11,739 bases of DNA, from positions 1 through 11,739 of the forward strand of contig VSPO01000109.1 in the NCBI GenBank assembly GCA_009775375.1. Direction: 5' to 3'. This stretch comes from Muribaculaceae bacterium. Lineage in GTDB: Bacteria > Bacteroidota > Bacteroidia > Bacteroidales > Muribaculaceae. Positions 1 through 7,581 of this stretch are shown piece by piece (positions within the stretch are counted from its first letter, which is position 1; the number at the start of each line of letters is the position of its first letter). Below the pieces are notes generated by a model. That model was not told the DNA's origin, did not search any database, and saw nothing but the letters and a program-made list of their open reading frames with translations. Both the position numbers and the translations under genes were made by a program.

Positions 1-103
1 GGGCAAAGTTAACACTTTCCCTTGAATCTACATCATTTAGACTCCATAACGTTGCACTTCGTTTTGGAATCTACAATATTTTTGTCGGTAAAATTTGCCA
101 ACC

Positions 104-129
104 AGACAAAATTAGGTCTTTATTTGTCT
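104..129 (-). terminator. Weak hairpin downstream of recQ
   Basis: AGACAAA (104-110) and TTTGTCT (123-129) can form a 7-bp stem with a 12-base loop, about 40 bases after the recQ stop. There is no clear run of T on the minus strand after it, so a terminator role is only a guess. Nothing else recognisable is present in bases 1-169. Confidence 0.22.
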
Positions 130-169
130 ATGAGTCAACCTGATGGCGATAGATGGCTTTACAATTTGC

Positions 170-3100
170 CTACGACTTTTTGAAGAGGGAGGGGATGAGA
201 TTGATCAGGTTGCGGAAAGCCGACTTTTTCTTTTCCTTTTGAGGCTTTTCGTTATCCTTGTTGTCTTCCTCTTCAGCATGAATCTCCTCTTCGATAGTGT
301 CTTCGTCTGCGGTCACTCCATTCTCCTCCGCTGAGCCTTTTTTATCGATTGGTTCTTCCTCACGAGCAATTCTCTCTCTGAATCCTACCGTCTCCGACGA
401 TAGGATTGTTTCAGATATCTCGATGGGTTCAGAGTCATGATTCTCAGCGTCGGCAGACTTAGATATTTCAAGTTCATGCACCGCTGAGGCTTCATCCTTA
501 GCCAACGCTTCGACATTGGCAGGATCCTCATATTTCTTATCCCTTCCCGATGAAGAATCTTTATCTCCATGATTTGCCGACTCAAGGTCTTGACTTGCAA
601 GATGAGTAGGCTCTTCATTGGAAACAGAGTCAACTCTCCCCTTCAAAGAAGAGGTTTTATCGTTGTCTACGGTTATATCCCTGTGCCTGCCTAAAAGAAC
701 AATCTCTTCCGCGCCTATAAGTTTTGATTTCCTCTTGGATTCGGTCTTTGCATTTTCCTTTCTTTTGGATTTTGGTTTTGCTTGCTCCGAATCTTTTCCA
801 GAAGACGTGGCCTTGCCTTTTTCAGCATCCTTAGTCAAATCTTTTTCAGCATCCTTCGCCTTGTCTCTCTCAGTAGGAAGGGTCTTATCATTTTCAGATA
901 TTTTCGTTTTTCTCTTCCGAGAAGTTGTAGTTTTGTCTTTCTCCGAAGAAATTGACTTGTCTTTTTCGGTGGAAGAAGTTTTGTCTTTCCCAACGGAAGA
1001 AGTCTTGTCTTTCTCCGAATCCGTTGCCTTGCTTTTTTTCGGAGTTGCTTTCTTGTCTTTTTCAGCAACTGCTTGCTTTTCACGAGTAGAGAATTTCTTC
1101 TTTTGCTCCGATTCGGTCAGCTCCCGTTTAGTCCGGGATTTTTTTTTTGACGCATCCGGATTACCGTTGCGTTCATAGAAGCGTTTCCTTGCCAATGCGG
1201 CACGAGCGATGTAGGATGGAATTTTCAGTTCGCTTTCAAGAGTCTGATACGCATTTTCTGGATCTTTCTCGAAAGTGGAAAGGACAACGACATATTCTTC
1301 CTCAGTCATGAGTCGGCTGAAATCAGAAATTTTGTCTTCATCCACCCATTTCACGAGATGGCCGTAGGTCGTTGATAAGTTAATACCCTTGATTTCCGCA
1401 ATCTGATGCGGGTCGCGTCCGGAGTTATATAGAAGCAGGGATTCTTTTTGGCTTGTCCCAACGGGTATGCCGCTTTTCAGTCCATCGAACTTCCTTATCG
1501 TAGGGAGGAAAAGTTTTCCATATTTCACGGCCTTCAAGACGCCGATTCCGGTGACGTCGAGCATGGCGTCAAGGTCGTGCGGACGCTTCGCCACCATGTC
1601 AAGAAGCGTTGCGTCGCCGAATATGACATAGGCCGCTACATTCTCTTCGATGGATATCTCTCTGCGCAGCTGCTTTAGCTTGGTGAGCAATTGTTCTTCC
1701 GGAGATATGTCGATTCTTTCTGAAGAGGCATCGCCCGCCTGCTTTTTTGCGTATTTAGGTTCTTCATAGGTGGATAGCATAATCTGCTGCTCGCCGCGCA
1801 CCACTTTCATTCCAAGTGGAGTGGGGCGCAGGTGGAACATATCTTCATAAGCCACCTCCAAAAGGCCGAGCTGAATCATCTGAAGAATATAGTTGTGCCA
1901 TTTCCTGGAGTCGATGTCGCGTCCGGCCCCGTAAGTCTTGATCTTGTCGTAGTCCTTCTTGATTATTTCCGAACGGTTGGAGCCTCTCAGGATGTCGATA
2001 ATCATATTCAGAGCTTCGTTGGCGTTGACTCTGATGACCGCACTCAAGGCCTTCTGGGCCAATACGGTGCCATCAAATTTTTCACGCGGGCTCCGGCAGT
2101 TGTCGCAGTTGCCGCAATCGCATACCGACTCCTCGCTGAAATAGCTCAACAGGATTCTGCGTCGGCAGACAGTAGCCTCCGCATACCTCTGCATGAAATC
2201 AAGCTTCTCGCTGTTGATTTCCTTTTGACCTGATTGCTCCACGAAATTCCGCCGCATGATTACGTCGGCGTAATTATAGAACAAGATGGTTTCGGCCGGC
2301 AGTCCGTCGCGCCCGGCCCTGCCTATCTCCTGATAATAGCTTTCGATATTGCCGGGAATATTGTTGTGGACCACCCAACGGATATTGCTTTTGTCTATAC
2401 CCATGCCAAAGGCTATAGTGGCGCAAATGACCTGAATATCGCCGTTGACGAATGCTTTCTGAGCCATATCCCTCTGCTGGGGAGTGAGCCCTGCATGATA
2501 GCAAGCCGAACGATAGCCCATTTTTGAGAGCGATTCGTGCATGTCTTCCGTCTTGCGCCTGCTCAGGCAATAGACAATGCCGGAGTCCATATGATATTTG
2601 TCGATAAGGTCTCCGATAATTTTCAATCTCTGTTTCTTGCCGGGATCAGGAATAACGCTCAAAGAGAGATTGGGGCGGTCGAACGATCCGACCCATAGGA
2701 ACGGGTCCTTGAGGTTGAGAGCGGAGGCTATGTCGCCTCTGGTCAGGCGGTCGGCCGTGGCCGTAAGGGCCATGACGGGCACTGAAGGGAGTTTTGATTT
2801 GATTGCCCTGAGCGAGGTGTAGACAGGTCGGAAGTCATGTCCCCATTGGGATATGCAGTGGGCTTCGTCGATGGCCACGAAACTGATCGGCAATGCAGCC
2901 ATGATGGCGTCGAATTCCCCCATAAGTCGCTCGGGAGAGATGTAGACTATCTTGTAGTCGCCTTTTATTGCCCTGCTGATTATCTCCCGGTTGACATATT
3001 CATCTTGATTGGAATGGATGGCCACGGCCGGAATGCCGTTGGCCTGAAGGGCCGACACCTGGTCGACCATCAAGGCGATAAGCGGGGAGACAATTATGGT

Positions 3101-3274
3101 GCATCCCGGAAGAAGCATGGCCGGGATTTGATAGCAGATGGATTTGCCGCCTCCTGTGGGCATAAGGACCACTGCGTCCTTGCCCTCCAGCACGCTTGAG
3201 ATGGCCTCCCATTGTCCGGGCCGGAAGGAGGAATAGCCATAATATTTTTTTAAAATTTCAAGAGCCTTCTGCAT
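170..3274 (-). CDS. recQ: ATP-dependent DNA helicase RecQ with a long charged repeat-bearing tail
   Basis: RecQ is a 3'-5' superfamily 2 helicase used in recombination and replication-fork repair. Numbered from the ATG at 3274, the protein is 1034 residues. Visible parts are Walker A TGGGKS (40-45), DEAH box (136-139), motif VI QEIGRAGRDG (315-324), the RecQ zinc knuckle with Cys370, 387, 390 and 393 in the family spacing, a winged-helix region (about 405-500), an HRDC domain (about 526-593) and an HTH_40-like region (about 606-696). After this comes about 330 residues of low-complexity charged tail, first lysine-rich with 8-residue repeats, then acidic, ending in SAFRNLINLIPSLFKKS. Bacteroidota RecQ proteins usually end near 600-730 residues, so the tail is the odd part. 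A TTG four codons upstream (3286) is also possible; ATG is preferred. It follows the cytidylyltransferase gene by 66 bases, and whether it has its own promoter is not clear. Function is certain for the core, unknown for the tail. Confidence 0.96.
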   Translation of the reverse strand: MQKALEILKKYYGYSSFRPGQWEAISSVLEGKDAVVLMPTGGGKSICYQIPAMLLPGCTIIVSPLIALMVDQVSALQANGIPAVAIHSNQDEYVNREIISRAIKGDYKIVYISPERLMGEFDAIMAALPISFVAIDEAHCISQWGHDFRPVYTSLRAIKSKLPSVPVMALTATADRLTRGDIASALNLKDPFLWVGSFDRPNLSLSVIPDPGKKQRLKIIGDLIDKYHMDSGIVYCLSRRKTEDMHESLSKMGYRSACYHAGLTPQQRDMAQKAFVNGDIQVICATIAFGMGIDKSNIRWVVHNNIPGNIESYYQEIGRAGRDGLPAETILFYNYADVIMRRNFVEQSGQKEINSEKLDFMQRYAEATVCRRRILLSYFSEESVCDCGNCDNCRSPREKFDGTVLAQKALSAVIRVNANEALNMIIDILRGSNRSEIIKKDYDKIKTYGAGRDIDSRKWHNYILQMIQLGLLEVAYEDMFHLRPTPLGMKVVRGEQQIMLSTYEEPKYAKKQAGDASSERIDISPEEQLLTKLKQLRREISIEENVAAYVIFGDATLLDMVAKRPHDLDAMLDVTGIGVLKAVKYGKLFLPTIRKFDGLKSGIPVGTSQKESLLLYNSGRDPHQIAEIKGINLSTTYGHLVKWVDEDKISDFSRLMTEEEYVVVLSTFEKDPENAYQTLESELKIPSYIARAALARKRFYERNGNPDASKKKSRTKRELTESEQKKKFSTREKQAVAEKDKKATPKKSKATDSEKDKTSSVGKDKTSSTEKDKSISSEKDKTTTSRKRKTKISENDKTLPTERDKAKDAEKDLTKDAEKGKATSSGKDSEQAKPKSKRKENAKTESKRKSKLIGAEEIVLLGRHRDITVDNDKTSSLKGRVDSVSNEEPTHLASQDLESANHGDKDSSSGRDKKYEDPANVEALAKDEASAVHELEISKSADAENHDSEPIEISETILSSETVGFRERIAREEEPIDKKGSAEENGVTADEDTIEEEIHAEEEDNKDNEKPQKEKKKSAFRNLINLIPSLFKKS
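779..1066 (-). repeat. Twelve degenerate 24-bp tandem repeats encoding an octapeptide in the RecQ tail
   Basis: Read on the minus strand, this part of recQ encodes twelve consecutive 8-residue units (residues 737-832 from the ATG). Clear examples are SEKDKTSS, VGKDKTSS, TEKDKSIS, SEKDKTTT, SENDKTLP, TERDKAKD and AEKDLTKD. The phase is kept across all units, although several (for example PKKSKATD, SRKRKTKI) are diverged. At DNA level the pattern is visible as a 24-base period, for example CTTTTTCAGCATCCTT at 817-832 and again at 841-856 on the plus strand. The units are strongly basic and Ser/Thr-rich, and probably disordered. Confidence 0.85.
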
Positions 3275-3340
3275 ATCAAAAAACAATTTACGAGGATGCG
3301 TTCGGTTTATGCCGCCGAGATATGGTTTATTGTGGAATAT

Positions 3341-4039
3341 TTATGGTTTTTTCGCTGAATTCATAAGAATTTCGGCAATTTGCCAATCAAGTGGCGTATC
3401 GAGGTCAATGCTCCTTTGGCGGGGCATTGGTGAAGGGATTATTCTTTTAAACGATGATAAGGGGCCATTGCGAAGGGAATCGACAGTCATTACGTAGACG
3501 GCTCCGTTGTACTCCCAGACTTTTGGCGCGTCTTGTCGTCGCGTTAACTTTCCGTCGCCTTTCGATATGTGGAGCATCCCCTTTTCGTCTGTCTCGAAAG
3601 CGTTGTAATATGGATTTGCGCCGGCTTCGCACACGCTGACGACCATGTCTATGCCCGGATGCCATAGGGAAATGGCGTCAAGGATGTCGGAAGTGGCGCG
3701 CAAAGGCGAAGTCGGCTGAAGCAGTACGACCCTTTCAAAGTCTGTCCCCATTTTGTGGAACTCGTCGAGGGCATGGATAATTACGTCGTAGGATGAAGCT
3801 GTGTCGGTGGCAAGGGAATCTGGTCTCATGAACGGGACAAAATCCCCGATAGAGGCTACGGTTTGCCGGATTTTTTCAGAATCTGTGGAAACGAAGATTT
3901 TGTCGTCACGCCCGGCGCATTTAATGGCCTGACCGACGGCGCGGCTCACCAAAGGGATGCCGCAAAAAGGCTTGACATTCTTGTCGGGAATGCCCTTGCT
4001 GCCACCTCGGGCGGGAATCAACCATAGAGTCTTAGCCAT
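3341..4039 (-). CDS. CMP-nonulosonate cytidylyltransferase (NeuA/LegF/PseF family)
   Basis: This 232-residue cytosolic enzyme should activate a nine-carbon nonulosonic acid (sialic, legionaminic or pseudaminic type) with CTP to give the CMP-sugar used by glycosyltransferases. The N-terminal nucleotide-binding signature IPARGGSKGIPDKN is at residues 8-21, LLQPTSPLR at 106-114, the RRQD loop at 167-170 and YNGAVY at 177-182. Length and motif order fit the acylneuraminate cytidylyltransferase family and not KdsB. The ATG at 4039 lies 12 bases after the ATP-grasp stop, so it is probably co-transcribed with that gene and the LegB-like gene. The LegB neighbour favours a legionaminate-type substrate, but substrate cannot be read from the sequence, so no symbol is given. 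Confidence 0.9.
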   Translation of the reverse strand: MAKTLWLIPARGGSKGIPDKNVKPFCGIPLVSRAVGQAIKCAGRDDKIFVSTDSEKIRQTVASIGDFVPFMRPDSLATDTASSYDVIIHALDEFHKMGTDFERVVLLQPTSPLRATSDILDAISLWHPGIDMVVSVCEAGANPYYNAFETDEKGMLHISKGDGKLTRRQDAPKVWEYNGAVYVMTVDSLRNGPLSSFKRIIPSPMPRQRSIDLDTPLDWQIAEILMNSAKKP

Positions 4040-4051
4040 TTCTTCGTTGGG

Positions 4052-5011
4052 TTATATATCGTTTAGCTCAAAGAAGATAGCTTCTTTGAAATATCGAGCC
4101 ATAAGAGTGCCTGATGCCCAATCCCTGCAAGGATTGACCTCCTCTCCGAGTGTCTCTTTTATTATATAGTCGGAAATGGGGGCGCCGGCGTAGATCGAAC
4201 AGATGACGCCTCCTCCGAGACGCGGGTTGACCTCCATCAGTAGATAGCGGTCGGCGTCAAGGTCGTGGAGAAACTGAAGGTTGACCGGCCCGCGCAAGGA
4301 AAACTTTTCGACCACCTCCCTTGACAATTCCTCAAGGATTTCGTTGCGGCACGTGCGGGTTCGGGTGGATTCCCCTCCCATGATTTCGAGACGTTCGCGG
4401 GGTACGGTCACGAGAATCTCGCCGGTCTTTGAAATGTAACAGTCTACGGTGTATTCCTTATGGTTTTCTATATATTCCTGAAGAAGATAGTTCTTCAGGT
4501 CGTTGAGATGCATAAGGTCGCCCATGTTCCTGAAAATATGAATGCCACGCGAAGAACCTCCCTTGCGGGGTTTTGCGATGGCGGGGACCTGTGCGTTTAA
4601 GACGGAATAAGTGCGGGGAATCGGCAACCCGGCCTCCTTGAACGACTTGGCAGCCTCGACCTTGTCGAAAAGATTGCTTGCAATCTCAAAATCCGTCACC
4701 GGGACAAACACGTCTGGCATCATGTCGCGACAGATGGATGCGATTTCAATGGCCCCGTTGACGAAGGGGAGGATGGCGTTGACATTATATTCGCACACCA
4801 CCCGTTGAATATCGTCCACCACTCGCGGGTCGTCCCAGCGCAAGCCGCTGACCACTTTCGCCACCAAAGAGATCGGCACGTCTTCAGAGAGGTCGTAGCT
4901 CACGATTTTCACGTCATAGCCGATGCGTTTGCCGGAGCGTTTCAGAAGCTCGGCAAGAGAGACCCTGCGGGCTCCGCCAAGGAAAAGAATCGTGAGTTGC
5001 TGATTTTTCAT
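4052..5011 (-). CDS. ATP-grasp ligase of unknown substrate, nonulosonate-cluster type
   Basis: This 319-residue protein has the layout of a carboxylate-amine ligase related to the carbamoyl-phosphate synthase large subunit. An N-terminal Rossmann-like part (LGGARR at 11-16) is followed by an ATP-grasp domain with the glycine-rich loop KPRKGGSSRG (147-156), the adenine-contact segment QEYIENHKEYTVD (178-190) and the metal/ATP-binding LMEVNPRLGGG (258-268). Family chemistry is ATP-driven joining of a carboxylate to an amine through an acyl phosphate. Its start codon overlaps the stop of the LegB-like gene (ATGA, 5008-5011), which points to translational coupling, and the cytidylyltransferase follows 12 bases later. 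A role in decorating or processing the same sugar or its CMP form is inferred from context only; the true substrate is unknown. Confidence 0.88.
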   Translation of the reverse strand: MKNQQLTILFLGGARRVSLAELLKRSGKRIGYDVKIVSYDLSEDVPISLVAKVVSGLRWDDPRVVDDIQRVVCEYNVNAILPFVNGAIEIASICRDMMPDVFVPVTDFEIASNLFDKVEAAKSFKEAGLPIPRTYSVLNAQVPAIAKPRKGGSSRGIHIFRNMGDLMHLNDLKNYLLQEYIENHKEYTVDCYISKTGEILVTVPRERLEIMGGESTRTRTCRNEILEELSREVVEKFSLRGPVNLQFLHDLDADRYLLMEVNPRLGGGVICSIYAGAPISDYIIKETLGEEVNPCRDWASGTLMARYFKEAIFFELNDI

Positions 5012-5985
5012 TTATTGTAGATATTGGTTTTGTAGTTCTTAAGATGATTGCCGGTCGTAATCCAGTCGATGGTCCTTTTCAATCCCTCCTCAAGCGATAT
5101 GCGGGGTTGCCATCCCGTCAGTCGCTTGATTTTCTCGTTGGACCCCAGCAATCGGAATACTTCGCTTCCTGCGGGCCTCAGTCTTTCCGGATCCGTGACC
5201 CATTCCACGTCGGCGTTCATAAGCGAAGCGATGGTCTCAAGGGTGGTCTGCATGCTGACCTCCCTTCCCGTGGCGATGTTGATTTCCTGTCCGGCTGCCT
5301 CTTGGCATTTGGCGATTTCGATAAATCCGCGGCATGTGTCGGCCACATAGTTGAAATCTCGCGTCGGCGACAGGTCGCCCACCTTTATGCTCCTTATTCC
5401 TGCTGCAATCTGGGAAATGATGGAGGGAATTATGGCTCTCGCGCTCTGTCGCGGCCCGTAGGTGTTGAATGGACGCACGATCGAGACGTTGAGTCCGAAA
5501 GCATTGTGGAAGCTCAGAGCTATGGCGTCGGCTCCTATTTTGGTCGCGGAGTAAGGGCTCTGCGGCTGTTTCGGGTGCTTTTCGTCGATGGGGACGTAGA
5601 GGGCTGTGCCATAGACTTCGGAAGTGGAGGTCACGAGCAGTCTGCGCGTCCCGGCCGCTCTGGCTGCCTGGCATATGTTGAGAGTGCCTTTTATATTGGT
5701 GTCGACATAACTGTCGGGAGCGACATAGCTATATGGGATGGCTATCAGGGCGGCAAGATGAAAGACCGTGTCGGCCCCTTCAAGAAGGCTGCTGCAAAAA
5801 TCAGGGTCGCGAACGTCGCCCGCCACAATCGTTAGGTCGGGGTGGCTGATTCCTTCAAGCCAACCCCAGTTGTTGAAAGAGTTGTATTGCACGAGAGCCT
5901 TCACTCGGCATCCTTCCGAAAGCAAGGCTTCGGTCAGGTGGCTGCCGATAAATCCGTCGGCTCCGGTCACTACTACATTCTTCAT
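5008..5985 (-). CDS. legB: LegB-like NAD-dependent sugar-nucleotide 4,6-dehydratase
   Basis: This 325-residue extended short-chain dehydrogenase most likely converts a UDP- or GDP-N-acetylglucosamine to its 4-keto-6-deoxy form, the first step towards legionaminic acid. The NAD-binding TGADGFIG is at residues 7-14, STSEVYG at 120-126, the catalytic YSATK at 145-149, FNTYGPRQ at 173-180 and RDFNYV at 209-214. The segments LVQYNSFNNWGWLE (31-44) and LAALIAIPYSY (77-87) are the features that suggest LegB over a generic epimerase. I chose the ATG at 5985, which begins right before the Rossmann fold; a TTG at 6018 would add 11 residues and overlap glsB by 4 bases. LegC, LegG, LegH and LegI are not present nearby. 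Another sugar 4,6-dehydratase or 4-epimerase remains possible. Confidence 0.85.
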   Translation of the reverse strand: MKNVVVTGADGFIGSHLTEALLSEGCRVKALVQYNSFNNWGWLEGISHPDLTIVAGDVRDPDFCSSLLEGADTVFHLAALIAIPYSYVAPDSYVDTNIKGTLNICQAARAAGTRRLLVTSTSEVYGTALYVPIDEKHPKQPQSPYSATKIGADAIALSFHNAFGLNVSIVRPFNTYGPRQSARAIIPSIISQIAAGIRSIKVGDLSPTRDFNYVADTCRGFIEIAKCQEAAGQEINIATGREVSMQTTLETIASLMNADVEWVTDPERLRPAGSEVFRLLGSNEKIKRLTGWQPRISLEEGLKRTIDWITTGNHLKNYKTNIYNK

Positions 5986-6014
5986 ATCCTTCGTTTCGGT
6001 TAAAGTCTTTGTGG

Positions 6015-6959
6015 TCAAGATTCGGGGAAATCACCCGTTTCGATGAACGTGTGTATGTGGCGGCGCTTCTTTTCTTCGAAAATCTCTGATATCTTGAAGA
6101 AAATCCCCGTCTCCTCCACATCTCCAAACTCATGGTTGATTGCCGTCCCGAAGACTTTCATCGTCGGGGAAAGCGACATATAAGCGTTGACGAGCGGCGG
6201 GATGTTTTGGCCGCGTTCCCGTGTGGCGTGGTTGAGAATCTTGTAGTCTTCCTTGAAACAGCTTCCCGTGAAAAGGCTTTGTATCTCCTCTGACTTGGCT
6301 TTGGAGTCAAGCTCCTCTATTGGAGTCACCAGATTGTCGGAATCGTGGAAATACTTGTGAAGGAAGCCCAAAAGCATGTCGCGGCATTCCGTCCCGTAGC
6401 GCGGATACATAGTCACTTTCCCGAAGAGATATTTTATCTGGGGATAAACGACGGTGAGGGCGCCAAGCCCGTCCCAAAGATTGTCGAGCACGTAGAGCGC
6501 TTTTGAATGGGATTTTGTGTTCTGGTAGTCGATTGCCACAAATGAACGCCCGAGCTCCAGCGTGAAGGGAAGGAGCTCATCGATGAATCTCTGCGAGAAT
6601 GAGAACATATGGGAAGTGGCGATATTTGGCATGCCATCCACTATGCGGATGTCTTCGCCAAGTATAAACCTGTAGCCACCGACGATTTCCATGTCTTCCG
6701 GATCCCAGACCACGAGCTGGCGGCAGGGGGAGTCCATAGTGTCAAACTCGTCGATGTCGCAGGCAAGGCCCGTGCCTCCGCCGGCGTCGCGGAATGCTAT
6801 CTCGCGCAGACGCCCTATCTCCCTCATGGTGTTGGGAGCGTTGAACGCGTCCACTACGTAGACTTCATTGACGCCCTTGTTGGCATGGCGCAAAAGCTTG
6901 TCGTGAGTCAATTCGCTCACAATCAAGTTTCTGTCAACACGATCAATTATTTTGTCCAT
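6015..6959 (-). CDS. glsB: GlsB-like GNAT N-acyltransferase (glycine lipid synthesis)
   Basis: This 314-residue protein belongs to the OlsB-like acyltransferase group in the GNAT superfamily, often annotated as a putative hemolysin. In Bacteroides thetaiotaomicron the similar GlsB transfers a 3-hydroxy fatty acyl chain to the amine of glycine; GlsA then adds the second chain. Diagnostic stretches are REIGRLREIAFRDAGGGTG (46-64), QLVVWD (81-86), the GNAT-like EIVGGYR (91-97) and ELGRSFV (135-141). The ATG at 6959 follows a good promoter with a leader of about 28 bases. It is the first gene of the minus-strand run and lies 29 bases from the LegB-like ATG. No GlsA partner gene (PlsC-like acyltransferase) is in the window, so it would have to be encoded elsewhere. 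The acceptor substrate is inferred from family similarity recalled from memory. Confidence 0.82.
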   Translation of the reverse strand: MDKIIDRVDRNLIVSELTHDKLLRHANKGVNEVYVVDAFNAPNTMREIGRLREIAFRDAGGGTGLACDIDEFDTMDSPCRQLVVWDPEDMEIVGGYRFILGEDIRIVDGMPNIATSHMFSFSQRFIDELLPFTLELGRSFVAIDYQNTKSHSKALYVLDNLWDGLGALTVVYPQIKYLFGKVTMYPRYGTECRDMLLGFLHKYFHDSDNLVTPIEELDSKAKSEEIQSLFTGSCFKEDYKILNHATRERGQNIPPLVNAYMSLSPTMKVFGTAINHEFGDVEETGIFFKISEIFEEKKRRHIHTFIETGDFPES

Positions 6960-6993
6960 CTTTTGATAATGCCTTTAGGCTATGGAATTTTTG

Positions 6994-7024
6994 CAAAATT
7001 AGTAAAAAAAAGCTACCGAGCAAA
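6994..7024 (-). promoter_or_regulatory. Bacteroidota-type promoter for the glsB-legB-ATP-grasp-cytidylyltransferase run
   Basis: On the minus strand a -33 box TTTG (7024-7021) is followed by exactly 19 bases and then a -7 box TAATTTTG (7001-6994), matching the Bacteroidota housekeeping consensus TTTG-N19-TAnnTTTG at every fixed position. Transcription would begin near 6988, giving a leader of about 28 bases before the glsB ATG. Confidence 0.8.
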
Positions 7025-7066
7025 ATAATTTGAGGGGCTATGAATACGGATTTGAATAAAATTGAC

Positions 7067-7074
7067 TATTTTTG
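7067..7074 (+). promoter_or_regulatory. Candidate -7 box of the DUF1573-DUF1573-meaB operon
   Basis: TATTTTTG fits the Bacteroidota -7 consensus TAnnTTTG and sits about 96 bases before the first DUF1573 start. No TTTG stands at the expected distance upstream (the nearest, at 7051-7054, is only 12 bases away), so this call rests on the -7 box and its position alone. Confidence 0.42.
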
Positions 7075-7170
7075 CGAGTTGAATGACACGTTCCGACGTA
7101 TCGTGGGGAAAGAAAGCGTTAAACCGCAATGCTCCCGATGCGTCATATTACAATAAAGACCAAAACGCAT

Positions 7171-7575
7171 ATGAAGATAAAAAACGTATTGATAGCCGCG
7201 CTTGTCGCTACATCCTTCTTTTCAGGAATGGCCTATGCAGCCGGCAAGGATAAGGCAGGAATTAAAATGGAGGAATCGGTGCATGATTTCGGCATCATTA
7301 AGGAAGACGGAGGCCCCGTCAGCCATGAATTCCAGTTCGTCAACGATGGAGACGCCAATCTCGTGATCTTTGGCGCCCAGGTGGAGTGCGGTTGCACCAC
7401 CCCCGAATTTCCGCGCCAGCCGATAGCCCCGGGGAAAAAAGGAAAAATCAAAGTGACCTACAATCCTCTCGGCCGTCCGGGGTCTTTCGACAAGGTCGTG
7501 ACCATCAAAAGCAACGGCAAGTCAGGCAAGGTCCGGTTGAAAGTCAAGGGGAGGGTAATGCCCAAGAAAGATTGA
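7171..7575 (+). CDS. Secreted single-module DUF1573 protein
   Basis: This 134-residue protein has a signal peptide (MKIKNVLIAALVATSFFSGM, cleavage probably after AYA at 21-23) and one DUF1573 immunoglobulin-like beta-sandwich module at about 33-128. Hallmarks are VHDFGIIKEDGGPV (37-50), the ECGCT motif (72-76) and VTYNPLGRPGSFD (95-107). DUF1573 proteins are very common in Bacteroidota and exported, but their function is not known to me. The ATG at 7171 starts directly at the signal peptide; an in-frame ATG at 7129 would add 14 residues before it and is less likely. The next gene, a longer DUF1573 paralogue, starts 6 bases after the stop, so the two are co-transcribed. Confidence 0.9.
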   Translation: MKIKNVLIAALVATSFFSGMAYAAGKDKAGIKMEESVHDFGIIKEDGGPVSHEFQFVNDGDANLVIFGAQVECGCTTPEFPRQPIAPGKKGKIKVTYNPLGRPGSFDKVVTIKSNGKSGKVRLKVKGRVMPKKD

Positions 7576-7581
7576 CGTCGT

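Noticed and set aside
77..84. TATTTTTG on the plus strand, a possible -7 box
   Set aside because: The nearest TTTG is only 10 bases upstream and no real plus-strand gene follows it.
107..114. TAATTTTG on the minus strand, a possible -7 promoter box for a gene to the left of the window
   Set aside because: No proper TTTG at 19 bases upstream (only GTTG at 21), and no gene start is visible in bases 1-106.
618..1178. A 186-codon plus-strand open frame opposite the recQ tail
   Set aside because: It is the antisense shadow of the Lys/Glu/Ser-rich repeats, giving a Phe/Leu/Ser-rich artificial protein with no start signal; recQ explains the openness.
5044..5835. A 263-codon plus-strand open frame opposite the LegB-like gene
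   Set aside because: It lies wholly inside a well-supported gene on the other strand and has no recognisable domain.
7138..7170. ATGCGT and ACGCAT inverted repeat just before the first DUF1573 start
   Set aside because: Only 6 bp with a 21-base loop, easily due to chance; no known leader element recognised.
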